A stretch of DNA of 64,000 bases. It comes from Anaerolineaceae bacterium (lineage in GTDB: Bacteria; Chloroflexota; Anaerolineae; Anaerolineales; Anaerolineaceae). The stretch spans positions 1,364,001 through 1,428,000 of the forward strand of contig JAENZD010000001.1 in NCBI GenBank assembly GCA_016841445.1, read 5' to 3'. The notes beneath the pieces were generated by a model that was not told the DNA's origin, did not search any database, and was given only the letters and a program-made list of their open reading frames with translations. Shown one piece after another: positions 9,155-18,568 of the stretch. Position 1 is the stretch's first letter. The number at the start of each line of letters is the position of its first letter. Position numbers and translations under genes: made by a program.

Positions 9155-10026
9155 TGGCGCGAAGACCAGGTTTAGGAAAAGGATTAGACGCATTGATCCC
9201 TGCTCGGGGTGACGATGGCTTTCAGACCCCAACACCAACCACACAAGGTGTCACACAGGTACATGTAGATGATATTGAACCCAATCCAAAACAACCTCGC
9301 AGCAGCATGGATCAGGGAGCACTGGAAGATCTGGCTGCATCGATCAGGGAGCATGGTATTATTCAACCCTTGATCGTCTCGAGAATGTCCGGTTCTGGGG
9401 TTTATACTTTGATTGCCGGTGAAAGGCGCCTGGTTGCAGCCAAGTTTGCAGGGCTCACGATGGTTCCGGTCATTGAACGCACCGTATCCGAACAAGATCA
9501 ATTGGAATTAGCACTAATAGAAAATGTGCAGAGGGCAGACCTTAACCCCATTGAGATGGCGGAAGCCTATCACCAGCTCTCAGAGCAGTTTTCTTTAACC
9601 CATGAACAAATTGCTCAGCGTGTCGGGAAAAGCAGAACCAGCGTCACTAACACCATTCGATTGCTCAACCTGCCTGACCAAGCACGAAAAGCTCTACTTG
9701 AAGGATTTATCACCGAAGGACATGCTCGCGCGTTGCTAAGTCTTCCCAATGCACAGGCACAGAGAGCTGCACTCAGCACCGTTCTGAACCTCGAATTAAA
9801 TGTCAGGCAAACCGAAGCTCTGGTTAAGAAATTAAGCGGGGAAAAGCCACCCTCCATACTCAAGCCATTGCCATCACCTGAGATAAAAGACCTTGAGGAC
9901 CGATTGCGAACATTCCTCGGTACCAAAGTCAACCTGAAGGATGGAAAGAAGGGTGGAAGTATCAATATTTATTATTATTCGGATGAAGAATTAAACACTA
10001 TTCTTGATAAGATATTACCAAACTGA
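9154..10026 (+). CDS. parB: Chromosome partitioning protein ParB (Spo0J)
   Basis: A 290-residue ParB. It has the N-terminal basic motif RRPGLGKGLDALIP that stimulates ParA, the central domain with PNPKQPR and AGERRLVAAKFAG, the HTH region (LTHEQIAQRVGKSRTSVTNTIRLL), and a C-terminal dimerisation segment. The CTP-binding motif of most ParBs is GERRxRA; here the second basic residue is Val (GERRLVA), which may be a lineage variant. It overlaps parA by one base and is followed after 3 bases by the amidohydrolase. Confidence 0.96.
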   Translation: MARRPGLGKGLDALIPARGDDGFQTPTPTTQGVTQVHVDDIEPNPKQPRSSMDQGALEDLAASIREHGIIQPLIVSRMSGSGVYTLIAGERRLVAAKFAGLTMVPVIERTVSEQDQLELALIENVQRADLNPIEMAEAYHQLSEQFSLTHEQIAQRVGKSRTSVTNTIRLLNLPDQARKALLEGFITEGHARALLSLPNAQAQRAALSTVLNLELNVRQTEALVKKLSGEKPPSILKPLPSPEIKDLEDRLRTFLGTKVNLKDGKKGGSINIYYYSDEELNTILDKILPN

Positions 10027-10029
10027 CCT

Positions 10030-11625
10030 ATGAAAATCTTCCTCCATGCAAATATCCACACAATTTCAGGCAAAAAGGCTTCTGCTTTTGCTGTCGACAA
10101 AGGCACTTTCATTGCATTAGGGTCTGATGCTGAAATCCTCGGGAAATTTTCTGGACGAGGGAGGACCATTGACCTGGAAGGTAGAACTGTTTGGCCAGGA
10201 CTAATCGATTCACATGTCCACCTGCAGCATTTGGCTGCTGCACAAAACATGGTCGACTGTGAAACGAATACGATTGAAGAATGCTTGCAAAGGGTAAAAG
10301 CTAAAGCAGAACAGCTTCCACCTGATGCATGGGTAAGAGGGCATGGCTGGAATCAAAATAATTGGGAAAACGGCTACGGGAATGCAGAGTTGCTGGAAGC
10401 AATTTGCGGGGGGAGGCCGGCATACCTGACGGCCAAATCCCTGCATGCTGCCTGGGTGAACCGAACTGCACTGGACCGCATCGCTATTGAATTAGGAAGT
10501 CTGGACCCAGATTCCGATGCTTTCCAGAGAGACAACACGGGAGAACCTACCGGTATCCTCTTTGAAGAACAGGGGATGGGCTTAATTGAAAAACTGATCC
10601 CGCACCCCACAAAAGAGGAATTATCAATACAGTTCTTGGATCTTTTTCCAAAATTATGGCGGTTAGGCCTAATCGGAATCCATGATTTTGATGGCATCAC
10701 ATGCTGGTACACACTCAGAGAACTCCATGAGCAGCAAAAATTAGGGGTTAGAGTGACGAAAAATATTCCATTCTCTGATTTTGAAACCTTTATTCAGTCC
10801 GGATTAAAAACAGGAGATGGAGATGACTGGTTAAATATCGGGAACCTAAAAATTTTTGCTGACGGGTCACTGGGTCCCCAAACTGCAGCAATGTCCACCC
10901 CTTATGAAAATTCCAAGGACTCTGGCTTATTACAACTGACTGAAGACGAGATTTTTGAGATCGGTGTTATGGCAGCGCAGCTTGGGATTGGTTTGAGTGT
11001 TCATGCAATAGGTGACCGAGCCAACCATATCGTATTAAATGCATTCGAAAATCTTCGAAAATTCGAAACAGACAACAGCCTTCCTCGCCTGCCACACCGG
11101 ATTGAACATGTTCAGACGATCCAACCAAATGATCTTCCCAGATTAGCAGCATTAGATATCATTGCCTCTGTCCAACCCGTCCATGCTCCATCGGATATGA
11201 CCATGGCAGATAAACATCTCGGTGAAAGAGGGAGATGGACATATAATTTCAAATCATTTATTGAAAGCGGCGCTAAAGTTGTCTTCGGATCCGATGCGCC
11301 AGTAGAACCGATAGATCCTTTCCAGGGTATCCATGCAGCTGTAACGCGGCGCCGGATGGACGGTTCACCTGGCAAAGAGGGCTGGTATCCCAATCAAAGG
11401 ATTTCTCTATCGCAGGCTTTGATGGGCTTCAGCGCATCCCCTGCCATTATTACCCAACGAGGTGATCGCCTGGGTCAGATATCTCAAGGTTATAGGGCAG
11501 ACTTCCTGATCCTCGAAGAAGACCCATTTGTAATCGATCCAAGTGACCTTTACCAAATCAAACCCTCAGCTACTTTCATTGAGGGCGATTGTGTTTTTCT
11601 AAACGATTCATTCCAAATCAAGTAG
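10030..11625 (+). CDS. YtcJ-like metal-dependent amidohydrolase
   Basis: A 531-residue member of the amidohydrolase_3 family. It has the composite beta-sandwich N-terminus ending WPGLIDSHVHL, whose His pair binds metal. It also has the FADGSLG segment, HAIGDRAN, RIEHVQ and the late FGSDAPVEPIDPFQGI motif typical of YtcJ/NfdA relatives, with the C-terminal ADFLILEEDPF strand closing the sandwich. Known members hydrolyse N-substituted formamides or related amides, but the substrate cannot be predicted. It starts 3 bases after the parB stop, so it is probably cotranscribed, although no functional link to partitioning is known. Confidence 0.9.
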   Translation: MKIFLHANIHTISGKKASAFAVDKGTFIALGSDAEILGKFSGRGRTIDLEGRTVWPGLIDSHVHLQHLAAAQNMVDCETNTIEECLQRVKAKAEQLPPDAWVRGHGWNQNNWENGYGNAELLEAICGGRPAYLTAKSLHAAWVNRTALDRIAIELGSLDPDSDAFQRDNTGEPTGILFEEQGMGLIEKLIPHPTKEELSIQFLDLFPKLWRLGLIGIHDFDGITCWYTLRELHEQQKLGVRVTKNIPFSDFETFIQSGLKTGDGDDWLNIGNLKIFADGSLGPQTAAMSTPYENSKDSGLLQLTEDEIFEIGVMAAQLGIGLSVHAIGDRANHIVLNAFENLRKFETDNSLPRLPHRIEHVQTIQPNDLPRLAALDIIASVQPVHAPSDMTMADKHLGERGRWTYNFKSFIESGAKVVFGSDAPVEPIDPFQGIHAAVTRRRMDGSPGKEGWYPNQRISLSQALMGFSASPAIITQRGDRLGQISQGYRADFLILEEDPFVIDPSDLYQIKPSATFIEGDCVFLNDSFQIK

Positions 11626-11688
11626 GATTGAATGAAAAAAAATGATCATTAATAACATATATTAATAGCAATTTTCAGAGCTTTACAC

Positions 11689-11694
11689 TATAAT
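11689..11694 (+). promoter_or_regulatory. Candidate -10 element
   Basis: A perfect TATAAT lies 43 bases before the ATG at 11738, in the AT-rich gap after the amidohydrolase. No good -35 is visible at 16-18 bases. Confidence 0.35.
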
Positions 11695-11737
11695 CTAAAT
11701 AGATAATCGACCAGCTAGTCTTGAATAGGGAAATGCC

Positions 11738-12403
11738 ATGTCGGAAGAAAATGAAAATGTTACACATCAGATCAAATCCTTCAGAGAAATGGATTATCGG
11801 CAATTAGATGACTGTGCTTCTTTTTTAGGTATCTCAGATGAAAGGTACAGGAATATTGAAGAAAATGAACACTTGGTTACTTTGCCGGAAATGGAACTGT
11901 TGAGCATCTTGTTTCAGACTCCAATAACAACCTTCCTCAAGGGTGACTCTATTGAAGATGTGGATTCTCCCTTCAATTCTTCAAGAGTACGTAAAGAATA
12001 CAAGAAATTGCGAAACAAAATGATCCTAGCAAAGATTGAAATTGCATGCCAGAAGAAAAATATCTCAATTCAAGAACTATTAGAAAAAGTAAACCTCTCT
12101 GTAAATGCTGTGGAATCATATGAAGATGGCATTCCAAGAGACCATTTACTGTTCATATGCAATGAACTCTCACTGAGTATTGAGACTCTGCTGGAAGGTG
12201 CAGTAAATTCCGTTGAAAGTCCCAAAGCAGCAGTAAGAGATGAGCACCGGGAACCGGAATTCACGCCAGAACCACCTGAACCAGACACACCGGTCTGGGA
12301 TGATAATAACTTTGATGATCTGGTGAGTGCCATAAAGAGAGCCCCAAAAGATGAACAAGCCCTTTTGGCAAGAATTTTGCTGCAAGAATTAAAGGAATTT
12401 TAA
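11738..12403 (+). CDS. Hypothetical protein with two Cro/CI-like HTH regions
   Basis: A 221-residue acidic protein. Residues about 12-65 (REMDYRQLDDCASFLGISDERYRNIE) and about 80-150 (KIEIACQKKNISIQELLEKVNLSVNAVESYEDG) each resemble an XRE-type helix-turn-helix. A Pro/Glu-rich linker follows (EPEFTPEPPEPDTP), then a short helical tail (DEQALLARILLQELKEF). It could be a transcriptional regulator or an adaptor. No partner is obvious; the next gene is a GNAT protein 62 bases downstream. Confidence 0.6.
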   Translation: MSEENENVTHQIKSFREMDYRQLDDCASFLGISDERYRNIEENEHLVTLPEMELLSILFQTPITTFLKGDSIEDVDSPFNSSRVRKEYKKLRNKMILAKIEIACQKKNISIQELLEKVNLSVNAVESYEDGIPRDHLLFICNELSLSIETLLEGAVNSVESPKAAVRDEHREPEFTPEPPEPDTPVWDDNNFDDLVSAIKRAPKDEQALLARILLQELKEF

Positions 12404-12465
12404 TTAGGACCCAATCCAAAAGCGTCCAAAGAAGGAAGATTGACAACCCTGGAAGAATTTCCATT

Positions 12466-13335
12466 ATGTCTCAAGAAGATACATCTTCGATGGCAGAAAA
12501 AAAGATAATCCACGCCGGCATAGATGATTTTAATGCTCTAGCACTTTTTCTTAACCAAAATAATCAAATCCATCGCCACCTTGATTGGTTTTCTGCATTG
12601 GATTGGCTTGGTAACCAGCCTTATCTTCTCGAGTTAGCTGAAAATCGCATTCACGCAGTTTTGTGTACTGTTCCTGAGATTGATGAAGTAGCATGGATTC
12701 GTGTTTACGGCGTAATGGATCAGGTATCCGACGATGAACCCTGGCATCGCCTTCTCCCCAAAGCCGTTGCTCAACTTAAAAAGATGGGGGTTAAACAACT
12801 TGCCAGTCTATCTTTACATCCCTGGTTTGAACGAATTCTAAATAATTCTGGGTTTAAGAGCCGTCAAAATGTTGTTGTCCTGGAGTGGGAAGGTAACCTG
12901 CCTGATAAAAAACGACTCAATCCCGCAATACTTATCCGTCCTATGAGGATTGATGACCTCCCTGAAGTAACGCAAATTGACCACCTTGCTTTTCCTCCTT
13001 TGTGGCAAAATTGCCAGGTTTGCTTGGAAAAAGCCTTTAATCAAACAGGCATCAGTACCATTGCTTTGCTCAATGATGAAATTGTCGGTTATCAAATCAG
13101 CACGGCGATGACCATTTATGGTCACCTGGCACGGCTGGCTGTTCACCCGGATTTTCAACGCCAGGGAATTGCTTTTTCACTGGTTTATAATCTTCTACAT
13201 CAATTTAAAACCAGGGGATTTTGGCGGGTCACCGTTAATACCCAGTCGGACAATAAATCTTCACTGAGGCTTTATAAATTATTTGGTTTTGTTAAAACGT
13301 CCGAACAGATACCAGTATATGAATTAAGTCTCTAA
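12466..13335 (+). CDS. Tandem GNAT-family N-acetyltransferase
   Basis: A 289-residue protein with two GNAT-like halves. The C-terminal half (about 150-289) has the acetyl-CoA motif LAVHPDFQRQGIAFSLV and a downstream NTQSDNKSSLRLYKLFGF segment. The N-terminal half (about 15-140) has the fold pattern but a poor acetyl-CoA loop and may be inactive. The acceptor substrate is unknown. It lies between a putative regulator and a thiol-disulfide protein. Confidence 0.82.
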   Translation: MSQEDTSSMAEKKIIHAGIDDFNALALFLNQNNQIHRHLDWFSALDWLGNQPYLLELAENRIHAVLCTVPEIDEVAWIRVYGVMDQVSDDEPWHRLLPKAVAQLKKMGVKQLASLSLHPWFERILNNSGFKSRQNVVVLEWEGNLPDKKRLNPAILIRPMRIDDLPEVTQIDHLAFPPLWQNCQVCLEKAFNQTGISTIALLNDEIVGYQISTAMTIYGHLARLAVHPDFQRQGIAFSLVYNLLHQFKTRGFWRVTVNTQSDNKSSLRLYKLFGFVKTSEQIPVYELSL

Positions 13336-13424
13336 ACCTTCGCATTATTATGGGGGAAAATGTATCGCTGGACAAAAATCGGCTTGTATGGCAAAATCAA
13401 CATTTATTCGTCAAGGAGCAATAA

Positions 13425-14093
13425 ATGACCAGACCTTTTAGCAAGCGAGAATTATTACGACAAAAAGCTAAAGAACTGAAACGTAAGCGTTGGCTGACTT
13501 TCGTATTGATTGCATTTGGTATTCTATTGGTTTTTGGCATTGCCATCTCTTTGCCAAGGCTGATCATGCGTGCAAACGGGTATAAAGGCAGTACAGGTTT
13601 CACATTGGGCAATCCAGATGCGCCTGTCACTGTCGAACTTTTTTCATCCTACTTTTGCTCACACTGCAAAGACTTTTCAGACCAAGCAGAAAAATCGTTT
13701 ATTGAAAAATACGTTGACACAGGAAAAGTGTTTTATCGATATATCAACATCCCACCTCAAACTGAACAGGCAATCCTGGGTTCTATCGCTTCTTATTGTG
13801 CTGCTGATCAAAATCGATTCTTTGATTATAAGGAACTGCTTTATACTTACGCGGCAGCTTCGGATGGATTCTCATTAACTAACCTGGAAAAGTACGCAAA
13901 TTTTGTTGGTTTGGATACCAACGAATTTTCTCAATGCCTGAATGCTGGTACCTATTCAACTGCTTATATTAATGATCTTTCCTACGCGAGTTCCTTAGGA
14001 ATTAACTTCACTCCAGCTTTTTCGGTGAATGGCCAGGTCATAACCGCAGCAGAGCTGGATGACACGATTGATTTATTATTGTCTCAGGAATAA
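13425..14093 (+). CDS. Membrane-anchored DsbA-like thioredoxin-fold protein
   Basis: A 222-residue protein. The start is basic (MTRPFSKRELLRQKAKELKRK), one TM segment spans about residues 24-46, and a thioredoxin_4/DsbA domain follows. The redox site is C-S-H-C (SSYFCSHCKDFSDQ, about residues 73-78) and the cis-Pro loop is NFTPAF. It should act outside the membrane as an oxidoreductase for exported Cys proteins. An AAGGAG ribosome site precedes the ATG. No vitamin K epoxide reductase partner is in this window. Confidence 0.88.
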   Translation: MTRPFSKRELLRQKAKELKRKRWLTFVLIAFGILLVFGIAISLPRLIMRANGYKGSTGFTLGNPDAPVTVELFSSYFCSHCKDFSDQAEKSFIEKYVDTGKVFYRYINIPPQTEQAILGSIASYCAADQNRFFDYKELLYTYAAASDGFSLTNLEKYANFVGLDTNEFSQCLNAGTYSTAYINDLSYASSLGINFTPAFSVNGQVITAAELDDTIDLLLSQE

Positions 14094-14141
14094 TCCCTGC
14101 GAGTAACGGAAGAATACCCAGATATTGATCCTGATCAATAA

Positions 14142-14855
14142 TTACATACCCAGGACTTTTTCCAGGAAAAGAACAATCAAAGGAGTCAGTAGTAAAGCCG
14201 GAAGGAAACTGCCGGTACGGATCTTTTTGATACTGAGTAAACTGCTAAGCGCAATCGCCATCAGGACCAACCCACCTACGGCCGTCATTTCCAAAATCAT
14301 GAATTCAGAAAAATATTGGCTAAAAAACCCGGATAACATTGATATTGCACCCTGGTAAACAATCACAGAAATAGCTGAGAAGGCAACACCGATCCCCAAA
14401 GATGACGCAAAAGCAATTGAGGCAAAACCGTCTAAGATTGCTTTTATGACAAGCATTTCAAAATCTCCGGTCAGCCCATCCTGGATCGACCCTAAAATCG
14501 CCATAGGCCCAATAACAAAGATCAGGGATGCCGTCACAAAACCTTCCACAAATTTATGCTGCTGCCCTTCATCCGTATCATGGCGGATAACAGCTCTCCG
14601 AAGCATGATCCCAATTTTTTCCAACCCCTCCTCTATTCGCCACCATTCACCCAATAAGGCACCTATTAATAAACCGCCCAGGGGGATCAATGGATTCGTC
14701 GTATCAAGAAATGACATCAGGCCATACCCGAAGGTGAATAACCCTAGGCCGGCGATAATAGTATTTCGAAGCCGATCAGAAAGGCGGGATCCGATTAAAA
14801 AACCAATTAAAGAACCCAAAATAATCGTACCAACATTAATTAAGGTACCGATCAT
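14142..14855 (-). CDS. DUF554 family integral membrane protein (YdfK-like)
   Basis: A 237-residue protein with about seven hydrophobic helices and the family signatures NVGTIILGSLIGFLIG at the start and LGGLLIGALLGEWWRIE near residue 65. DUF554 proteins are suspected transporters or channels; no substrate is established. It starts one base after the adenosyltransferase stop and is probably the last gene of a minus-strand unit with the two genes upstream. Confidence 0.85.
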   Translation of the reverse strand: MIGTLINVGTIILGSLIGFLIGSRLSDRLRNTIIAGLGLFTFGYGLMSFLDTTNPLIPLGGLLIGALLGEWWRIEEGLEKIGIMLRRAVIRHDTDEGQQHKFVEGFVTASLIFVIGPMAILGSIQDGLTGDFEMLVIKAILDGFASIAFASSLGIGVAFSAISVIVYQGAISMLSGFFSQYFSEFMILEMTAVGGLVLMAIALSSLLSIKKIRTGSFLPALLLTPLIVLFLEKVLGM

Positions 14856-14856
14856 T

Positions 14857-15405
14857 TTAGCTTCCTTTGGTCAACTGGAGTTTCTTGCCAGAATTTTGAA
14901 TTTCAAAAACTTCGAGGATAAAAATCAAAGAAGAAAGACGGTTGATATAGGCTAAGAGGTGTTCATTCTTGAACCCCTTCGTCTCAAAGAGCGCGACGAC
15001 CCGCCTTTCAGCCCTTCTAATGATCGTACGTGCCAGTGACAATGCACTGCTCGCAGGGGTGACACCAGGAATGATGAATGCTCTGGGGAGATCAACCATT
15101 TCTTCTAAAGAGGCGATTTCCTCCTCAAGCTGATCAACATCCTCTTGATTGATCCTGGCAAATTGATCAGCAGTAGCAGCATCTGTAGAAATTTCTGACA
15201 TTAATATATAAAGGGTTTTCTGAACCATAAGGATGATCTGTTTAGTATTTTGATTGTTAGAAAGCGAACGGGCTAACCCTAACGCAGCTGTTGCCTCGTC
15301 TACACTGCCAACAGCTTCAATCACTGCAGAGTTTTTTGAAACCCTGCCAGACCCCAATATTCCGGTATCTCCGGAATCTCCCTCAGATGTGTAAAATGGT
15401 GACAT
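14857..15405 (-). CDS. Cob(I)alamin adenosyltransferase, PduO type
   Basis: A 182-residue ATR of the PduO family. The N-terminal ATP-binding segment is FYTSEGDSGDTGILG, followed by EAVGSVDEATAALGLARS; the C-terminal RTIIRRAERRVVAL motif is also diagnostic. It transfers the adenosyl group of ATP to cob(I)alamin to make coenzyme B12. It lies between a solute-binding protein and DUF554 on the same strand, with no other cobalamin genes nearby. Function is secure from family motifs. Confidence 0.93.
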   Translation of the reverse strand: MSPFYTSEGDSGDTGILGSGRVSKNSAVIEAVGSVDEATAALGLARSLSNNQNTKQIILMVQKTLYILMSEISTDAATADQFARINQEDVDQLEEEIASLEEMVDLPRAFIIPGVTPASSALSLARTIIRRAERRVVALFETKGFKNEHLLAYINRLSSLIFILEVFEIQNSGKKLQLTKGS

Positions 15406-15432
15406 TGATACCCCAGAAAATTAAGAGCCAGG

Positions 15433-17121
15433 TTATTCTTCTACTGTTTGGGTTGGTGTGATTTCTCGGCTGGAAAGAATATACCAGGTTTGGACATTAT
15501 TAAATCGATCAAAGGGTTCCAAAATCGGTCCAAGATTGATTCCCCTGATATCGTTTGTTAGGGCATAGGTGTATACAGGATAGAAAAGCGGCAGCGAAGG
15601 CAGTTCTCGCATGAATAAAACCTGGAAATTGCGATAAAGCCGTTCACGTTCAGCACGATCCACTGTCATCCGCGCTTGTTCCAAAAATTCACTCGCCGAC
15701 CGGTTATCCCATTCAGCATAGTTTTGGCCAGATTGAAGCTGTGCTTGTGCCCAAAACGGATATGGATCTGGGTCCGGTGAGTTAGTCATATCAATTTCCA
15801 CGAGTGCCGCCTGGTAATCTCTGGCTTCCAATGACGCCAAAACCTCATCGTAAGGCAGCGAGTTGAGGACCACGCTTACGCCTAGAGCTTCCCAATCCCT
15901 CTGGATCAATTCTGCTATTCTTGTGTGGAGGGGTGTGTCAGGATGCAGCAATGTCAATTCAATCGGTAAATCGGTTTCTGTTGTAAAAACATCTAGTTCA
16001 TCGTCAAATACAACCCCGGTTGATTCAAACAACGTTTGGGCTTCGACCCTATCATAATCAATCTTCTCCAGGTCAGGATAATACGCCCATGTGCCAGGAA
16101 TAATCGGTCCATTTGCCGGGACAGCTTGTCCACCATAGGCTTGTTCGATGATCAAGTCTCGATTGATCGAGGACATCAACGCCCGTCTGAAGTCGGGGCT
16201 TTCAAGAAAACCAATCTCCGGATTTTCCAAATTCAGGTAGACCATTGTCAAAATCGGTTTGCGTGCTGTATAAACGGACAAATCTGGATTTGCCAAAACA
16301 TCGCTTAAAATGGACTGATCAACCTCACCAAATCCTTCAACTTCACCTTCGTTAAAGGCCGCCATCGCATCTTGCGGCGACGGGTAATATCTAAAGATAA
16401 ACTCATCAAGGAATGGTCGGTCCATAAAATATCCGTCAAAAGCTTCTAAAACAACACCAATGATCTGATCATTTTCCACAAGGAGTCTTTGGAACCGGAA
16501 TGGTCCTGTTCCGATGGGTGCTAGGTTGAACGGATGATCGATCATTACATCCAGGCTTGTCGACCCAAGTATGTGTTCTGGCAAAACCCCAAATGTCAGA
16601 TAATCCAAAAAAGGGGCGAAGGTTTCAGGCAAGAGGAATTGTAATTGATCATCTGAAAGAGCAACAACCTCAACCTCTGCCCAGAAATTACGTAAATCCT
16701 CAGGGATCAAACTGTTGCCACTTTGCAGCAATCCAATCGTGAAAACAATATCTTCGGTCGTGAATGCTTCACCATCATGCCAGAGAATATCATCTTTCAG
16801 GCTGAAGTTATACACTGTGCCATCTTTAGAGACACCCCAGGATTCCGCTAATTCCGCCTGTGGAACACCGCTTGAATCGAAATGTATCAAGCTGTTAAAA
16901 ATCAATTGATCAACAGCTTGATCGGGCTGATTGTACAGGTCAAGGAATGGATTAAGACGCATGAAATTCCCGACCAGCGCTTCCGTGTAAACACCCCCAG
17001 AAATTGGGGAAGGGGTCGATTCAATTTCTTCCGGGCTATCGATTTGTTGGATGATCAACAGAACGCCAACAATCAACCCCGTTAACAAGATAATTAACAA
17101 TTGCCATCGAAATTTTTTCAT
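15433..17121 (-). CDS. ABC transporter solute-binding protein, family 5 (peptide/nickel type)
   Basis: A 562-residue extracytoplasmic binding protein from the ATG at 17121. The reading frame could extend to a TTG at 17142, but that would sit inside the secG terminator hairpin, so the ATG is preferred. A basic N-terminus and one hydrophobic segment (WQLLIILLTGLIVGVLLI) anchor or export it; there is no lipobox Cys. The SBP_bac_5 pattern is clear (LAESWGVSKDGTVYNFSLKDDILWHDGEAFTTEDIVFT written as two adjacent segments; later ALMSSINRDLII). No permease or ATPase genes are adjacent, so it is an orphan component. Confidence 0.88.
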   Translation of the reverse strand: MKKFRWQLLIILLTGLIVGVLLIIQQIDSPEEIESTPSPISGGVYTEALVGNFMRLNPFLDLYNQPDQAVDQLIFNSLIHFDSSGVPQAELAESWGVSKDGTVYNFSLKDDILWHDGEAFTTEDIVFTIGLLQSGNSLIPEDLRNFWAEVEVVALSDDQLQFLLPETFAPFLDYLTFGVLPEHILGSTSLDVMIDHPFNLAPIGTGPFRFQRLLVENDQIIGVVLEAFDGYFMDRPFLDEFIFRYYPSPQDAMAAFNEGEVEGFGEVDQSILSDVLANPDLSVYTARKPILTMVYLNLENPEIGFLESPDFRRALMSSINRDLIIEQAYGGQAVPANGPIIPGTWAYYPDLEKIDYDRVEAQTLFESTGVVFDDELDVFTTETDLPIELTLLHPDTPLHTRIAELIQRDWEALGVSVVLNSLPYDEVLASLEARDYQAALVEIDMTNSPDPDPYPFWAQAQLQSGQNYAEWDNRSASEFLEQARMTVDRAERERLYRNFQVLFMRELPSLPLFYPVYTYALTNDIRGINLGPILEPFDRFNNVQTWYILSSREITPTQTVEE

Positions 17122-17136
17122 AAGTTTAAGATAAAA

Positions 17137-17162
17137 GGGCAACCCTCATTGGCGAGTTGCCC
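17137..17162 (-). terminator. Rho-independent terminator after secG
   Basis: The arms GGGCAAC (17137-17143) and GTTGCCC (17156-17162) pair around a 12-base loop. Read on the minus strand the hairpin is followed by TTTTATCTT, about 50 bases after the secG stop. Confidence 0.8.
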
Positions 17163-17214
17163 AAATTAAATGATTGAAAATAATATCGCCAGAATAATTC
17201 GAGTGTTTATCGAA

Positions 17215-17442
17215 TTATGCCCCGATCAGAACCGTAAGGATCGTCAGCAAAAAGAAAAGTGCGCTGAGACCAATTGTGATCCAAAACAGGATTTTTTCAA
17301 CGCCACGACGTTTGGTATACACCCCACCAGATGTCCCACCGCCGGTAAGACCGCCAAGGCCAACGCCCTTGCTTTGAAGAATGATGCTCGCTATCAGTGC
17401 GATTGACGTTATAATTAATGCAATATGAAACAGATTAGACAC
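17215..17442 (-). CDS. secG: Preprotein translocase subunit SecG
   Basis: A 75-residue protein with two TM helices (about 4-22 and 50-72) and the SecG loop QSKGVGLGGLTGGG in between. It is an accessory part of the SecYEG channel. The start is a GTG at 17442, supported by an AAAGGAGG ribosome site directly upstream and by a strong promoter at 17467-17496. A terminator follows, so it is probably monocistronic. Confidence 0.93.
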   Translation of the reverse strand: MSNLFHIALIITSIALIASIILQSKGVGLGGLTGGGTSGGVYTKRRGVEKILFWITIGLSALFFLLTILTVLIGA

Positions 17443-17466
17443 TCGTGCCTCCTTTTAACAGAGATG

Positions 17467-17496
17467 ATTATACCCATAACAGTTAAAATACGTCAA
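17467..17496 (-). promoter_or_regulatory. Sigma-70-like promoter for secG
   Basis: On the minus strand TTGACG (17496-17491) and TATAAT (17472-17467) are separated by 18 bases, about 25 bases before the GTG start of secG. This is the best promoter match seen in the window. Confidence 0.7.
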
Positions 17497-17500
17497 CCCA

Positions 17501-18568
17501 ATGATTGAAACTAAATTCGCAATTCATATACACACAAATTACTCTGATGGCAATGCTTCTCACCACGATCTGGCCAAAATTGCCAGTCAGGCAGGTTTGG
17601 ATGGGATTATTACGACTGATCACAACATCTGGGTCGAAGGAATCGAAGGATATTATGGCGAAGGTAAAAAGAAAACGATGGTGTTGGTCGGTGAGGAAAT
17701 TCACGACCGTACACTTGAACCACCGGGGAATCATATGCTGGTTGTCAATGCACAAAAAGAAATGCTGCCCTTCAGCCAGGAACCCCAGCGCCTGATTGAT
17801 CAAATTAACCGCAGTGGTGGTTTATCTTTCATTGCACATCCAGTTGAAGACGCGTTGGAAATGTTCGGTGAAAAGGATTTTTCATGGCGGAATTGGGATA
17901 TAGAACAATTTACGGGAATCGAATTGTGGAATCAGTTGAGTGAATTTAAAAGTGTCACAACCGACCTTTTTTCTGCTGCGATCAATGCAGTATTCCCCAA
18001 GCGGATGTCTTTAGGGCCTCTCGACCGTACTTTAGCACTTTGGGATGAGTTGATTTCAACCCGGGGCAAGCCGGTTGTTGCTGTGGGAGGTGTGGACGCC
18101 CATAGGCTTATTAAAGGCTTCGGCTTGATAAAAATTAAACTCTATCCATACCTTCATCATTTTCGAAGTGTTACAACCCATATCCTTCTCCCCACGCCAT
18201 TAACAGGAAAATTCATTGACGATCGGAATAAAGTGATCGATGCTCTCAGGAAAGGGCACTGCTTTGTTGCTTACGATCTCCCTTCACCCACAGAAGGATT
18301 CCTTTTTTCTGCGCATAATAATGATGGAACTTTTATAATGGGTGACCAGATCCGGATGACTGGGGGACTTACATTGCAAATACGCTTGCCACACCGGGAA
18401 CAATGCCGGTTATTGAAAGATGGAAAAGCGATTAAAGAATGGTCAGACCGTGATGTCTGCACGTATACCACAACCGAACCTGGGGTCTACCGTGTTGAGG
18501 TCCTGATCCCATATAAAGGTAAAATGCGGGGTTGGATCTTCAGCAACCCTATTTACGCCTGGCGTTAA
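17501..18568 (+). CDS. PHP-domain metal-dependent phosphoesterase
   Basis: A 355-residue protein with the PHP metal-binding series: HIHTNYSDG (residues 9-17), TTDHN (about 39), FIAHPVEDA (about 111) and GGVDAHRL (about 200). The C-terminal third (about 260-355) is a beta-rich extension ending in a predicted Ig-like or CBM-like fold ([20 protein letters not shown]). The substrate is unknown; PHP enzymes act on phosphoesters. Its stop TAA and the rtcB stop on the other strand overlap inside GTTAAC. Confidence 0.87.
   Translation: MIETKFAIHIHTNYSDGNASHHDLAKIASQAGLDGIITTDHNIWVEGIEGYYGEGKKKTMVLVGEEIHDRTLEPPGNHMLVVNAQKEMLPFSQEPQRLIDQINRSGGLSFIAHPVEDALEMFGEKDFSWRNWDIEQFTGIELWNQLSEFKSVTTDLFSAAINAVFPKRMSLGPLDRTLALWDELISTRGKPVVAVGGVDAHRLIKGFGLIKIKLYPYLHHFRSVTTHILLPTPLTGKFIDDRNKVIDALRKGHCFVAYDLPSPTEGFLFSAHNNDGTFIMGDQIRMTGGLTLQIRLPHREQCRLLKDGKAIKEWSDRDVCTYTTTEPGVYRVEVLIPYKGKMRGWIFSNPIYAWR

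Noticed and set aside
8351-10026. parS centromere site near parAB
   Set aside because: No TGTTTCAC-GTGAAACA-like palindrome was found by eye in or near the genes.
14123-14140. TATTGATC-CT-GATCAATA inverted repeat as terminator between convergent genes
   Set aside because: The loop would be only two bases, the stem is AT-rich and there is no T-run, so terminator function is doubtful.
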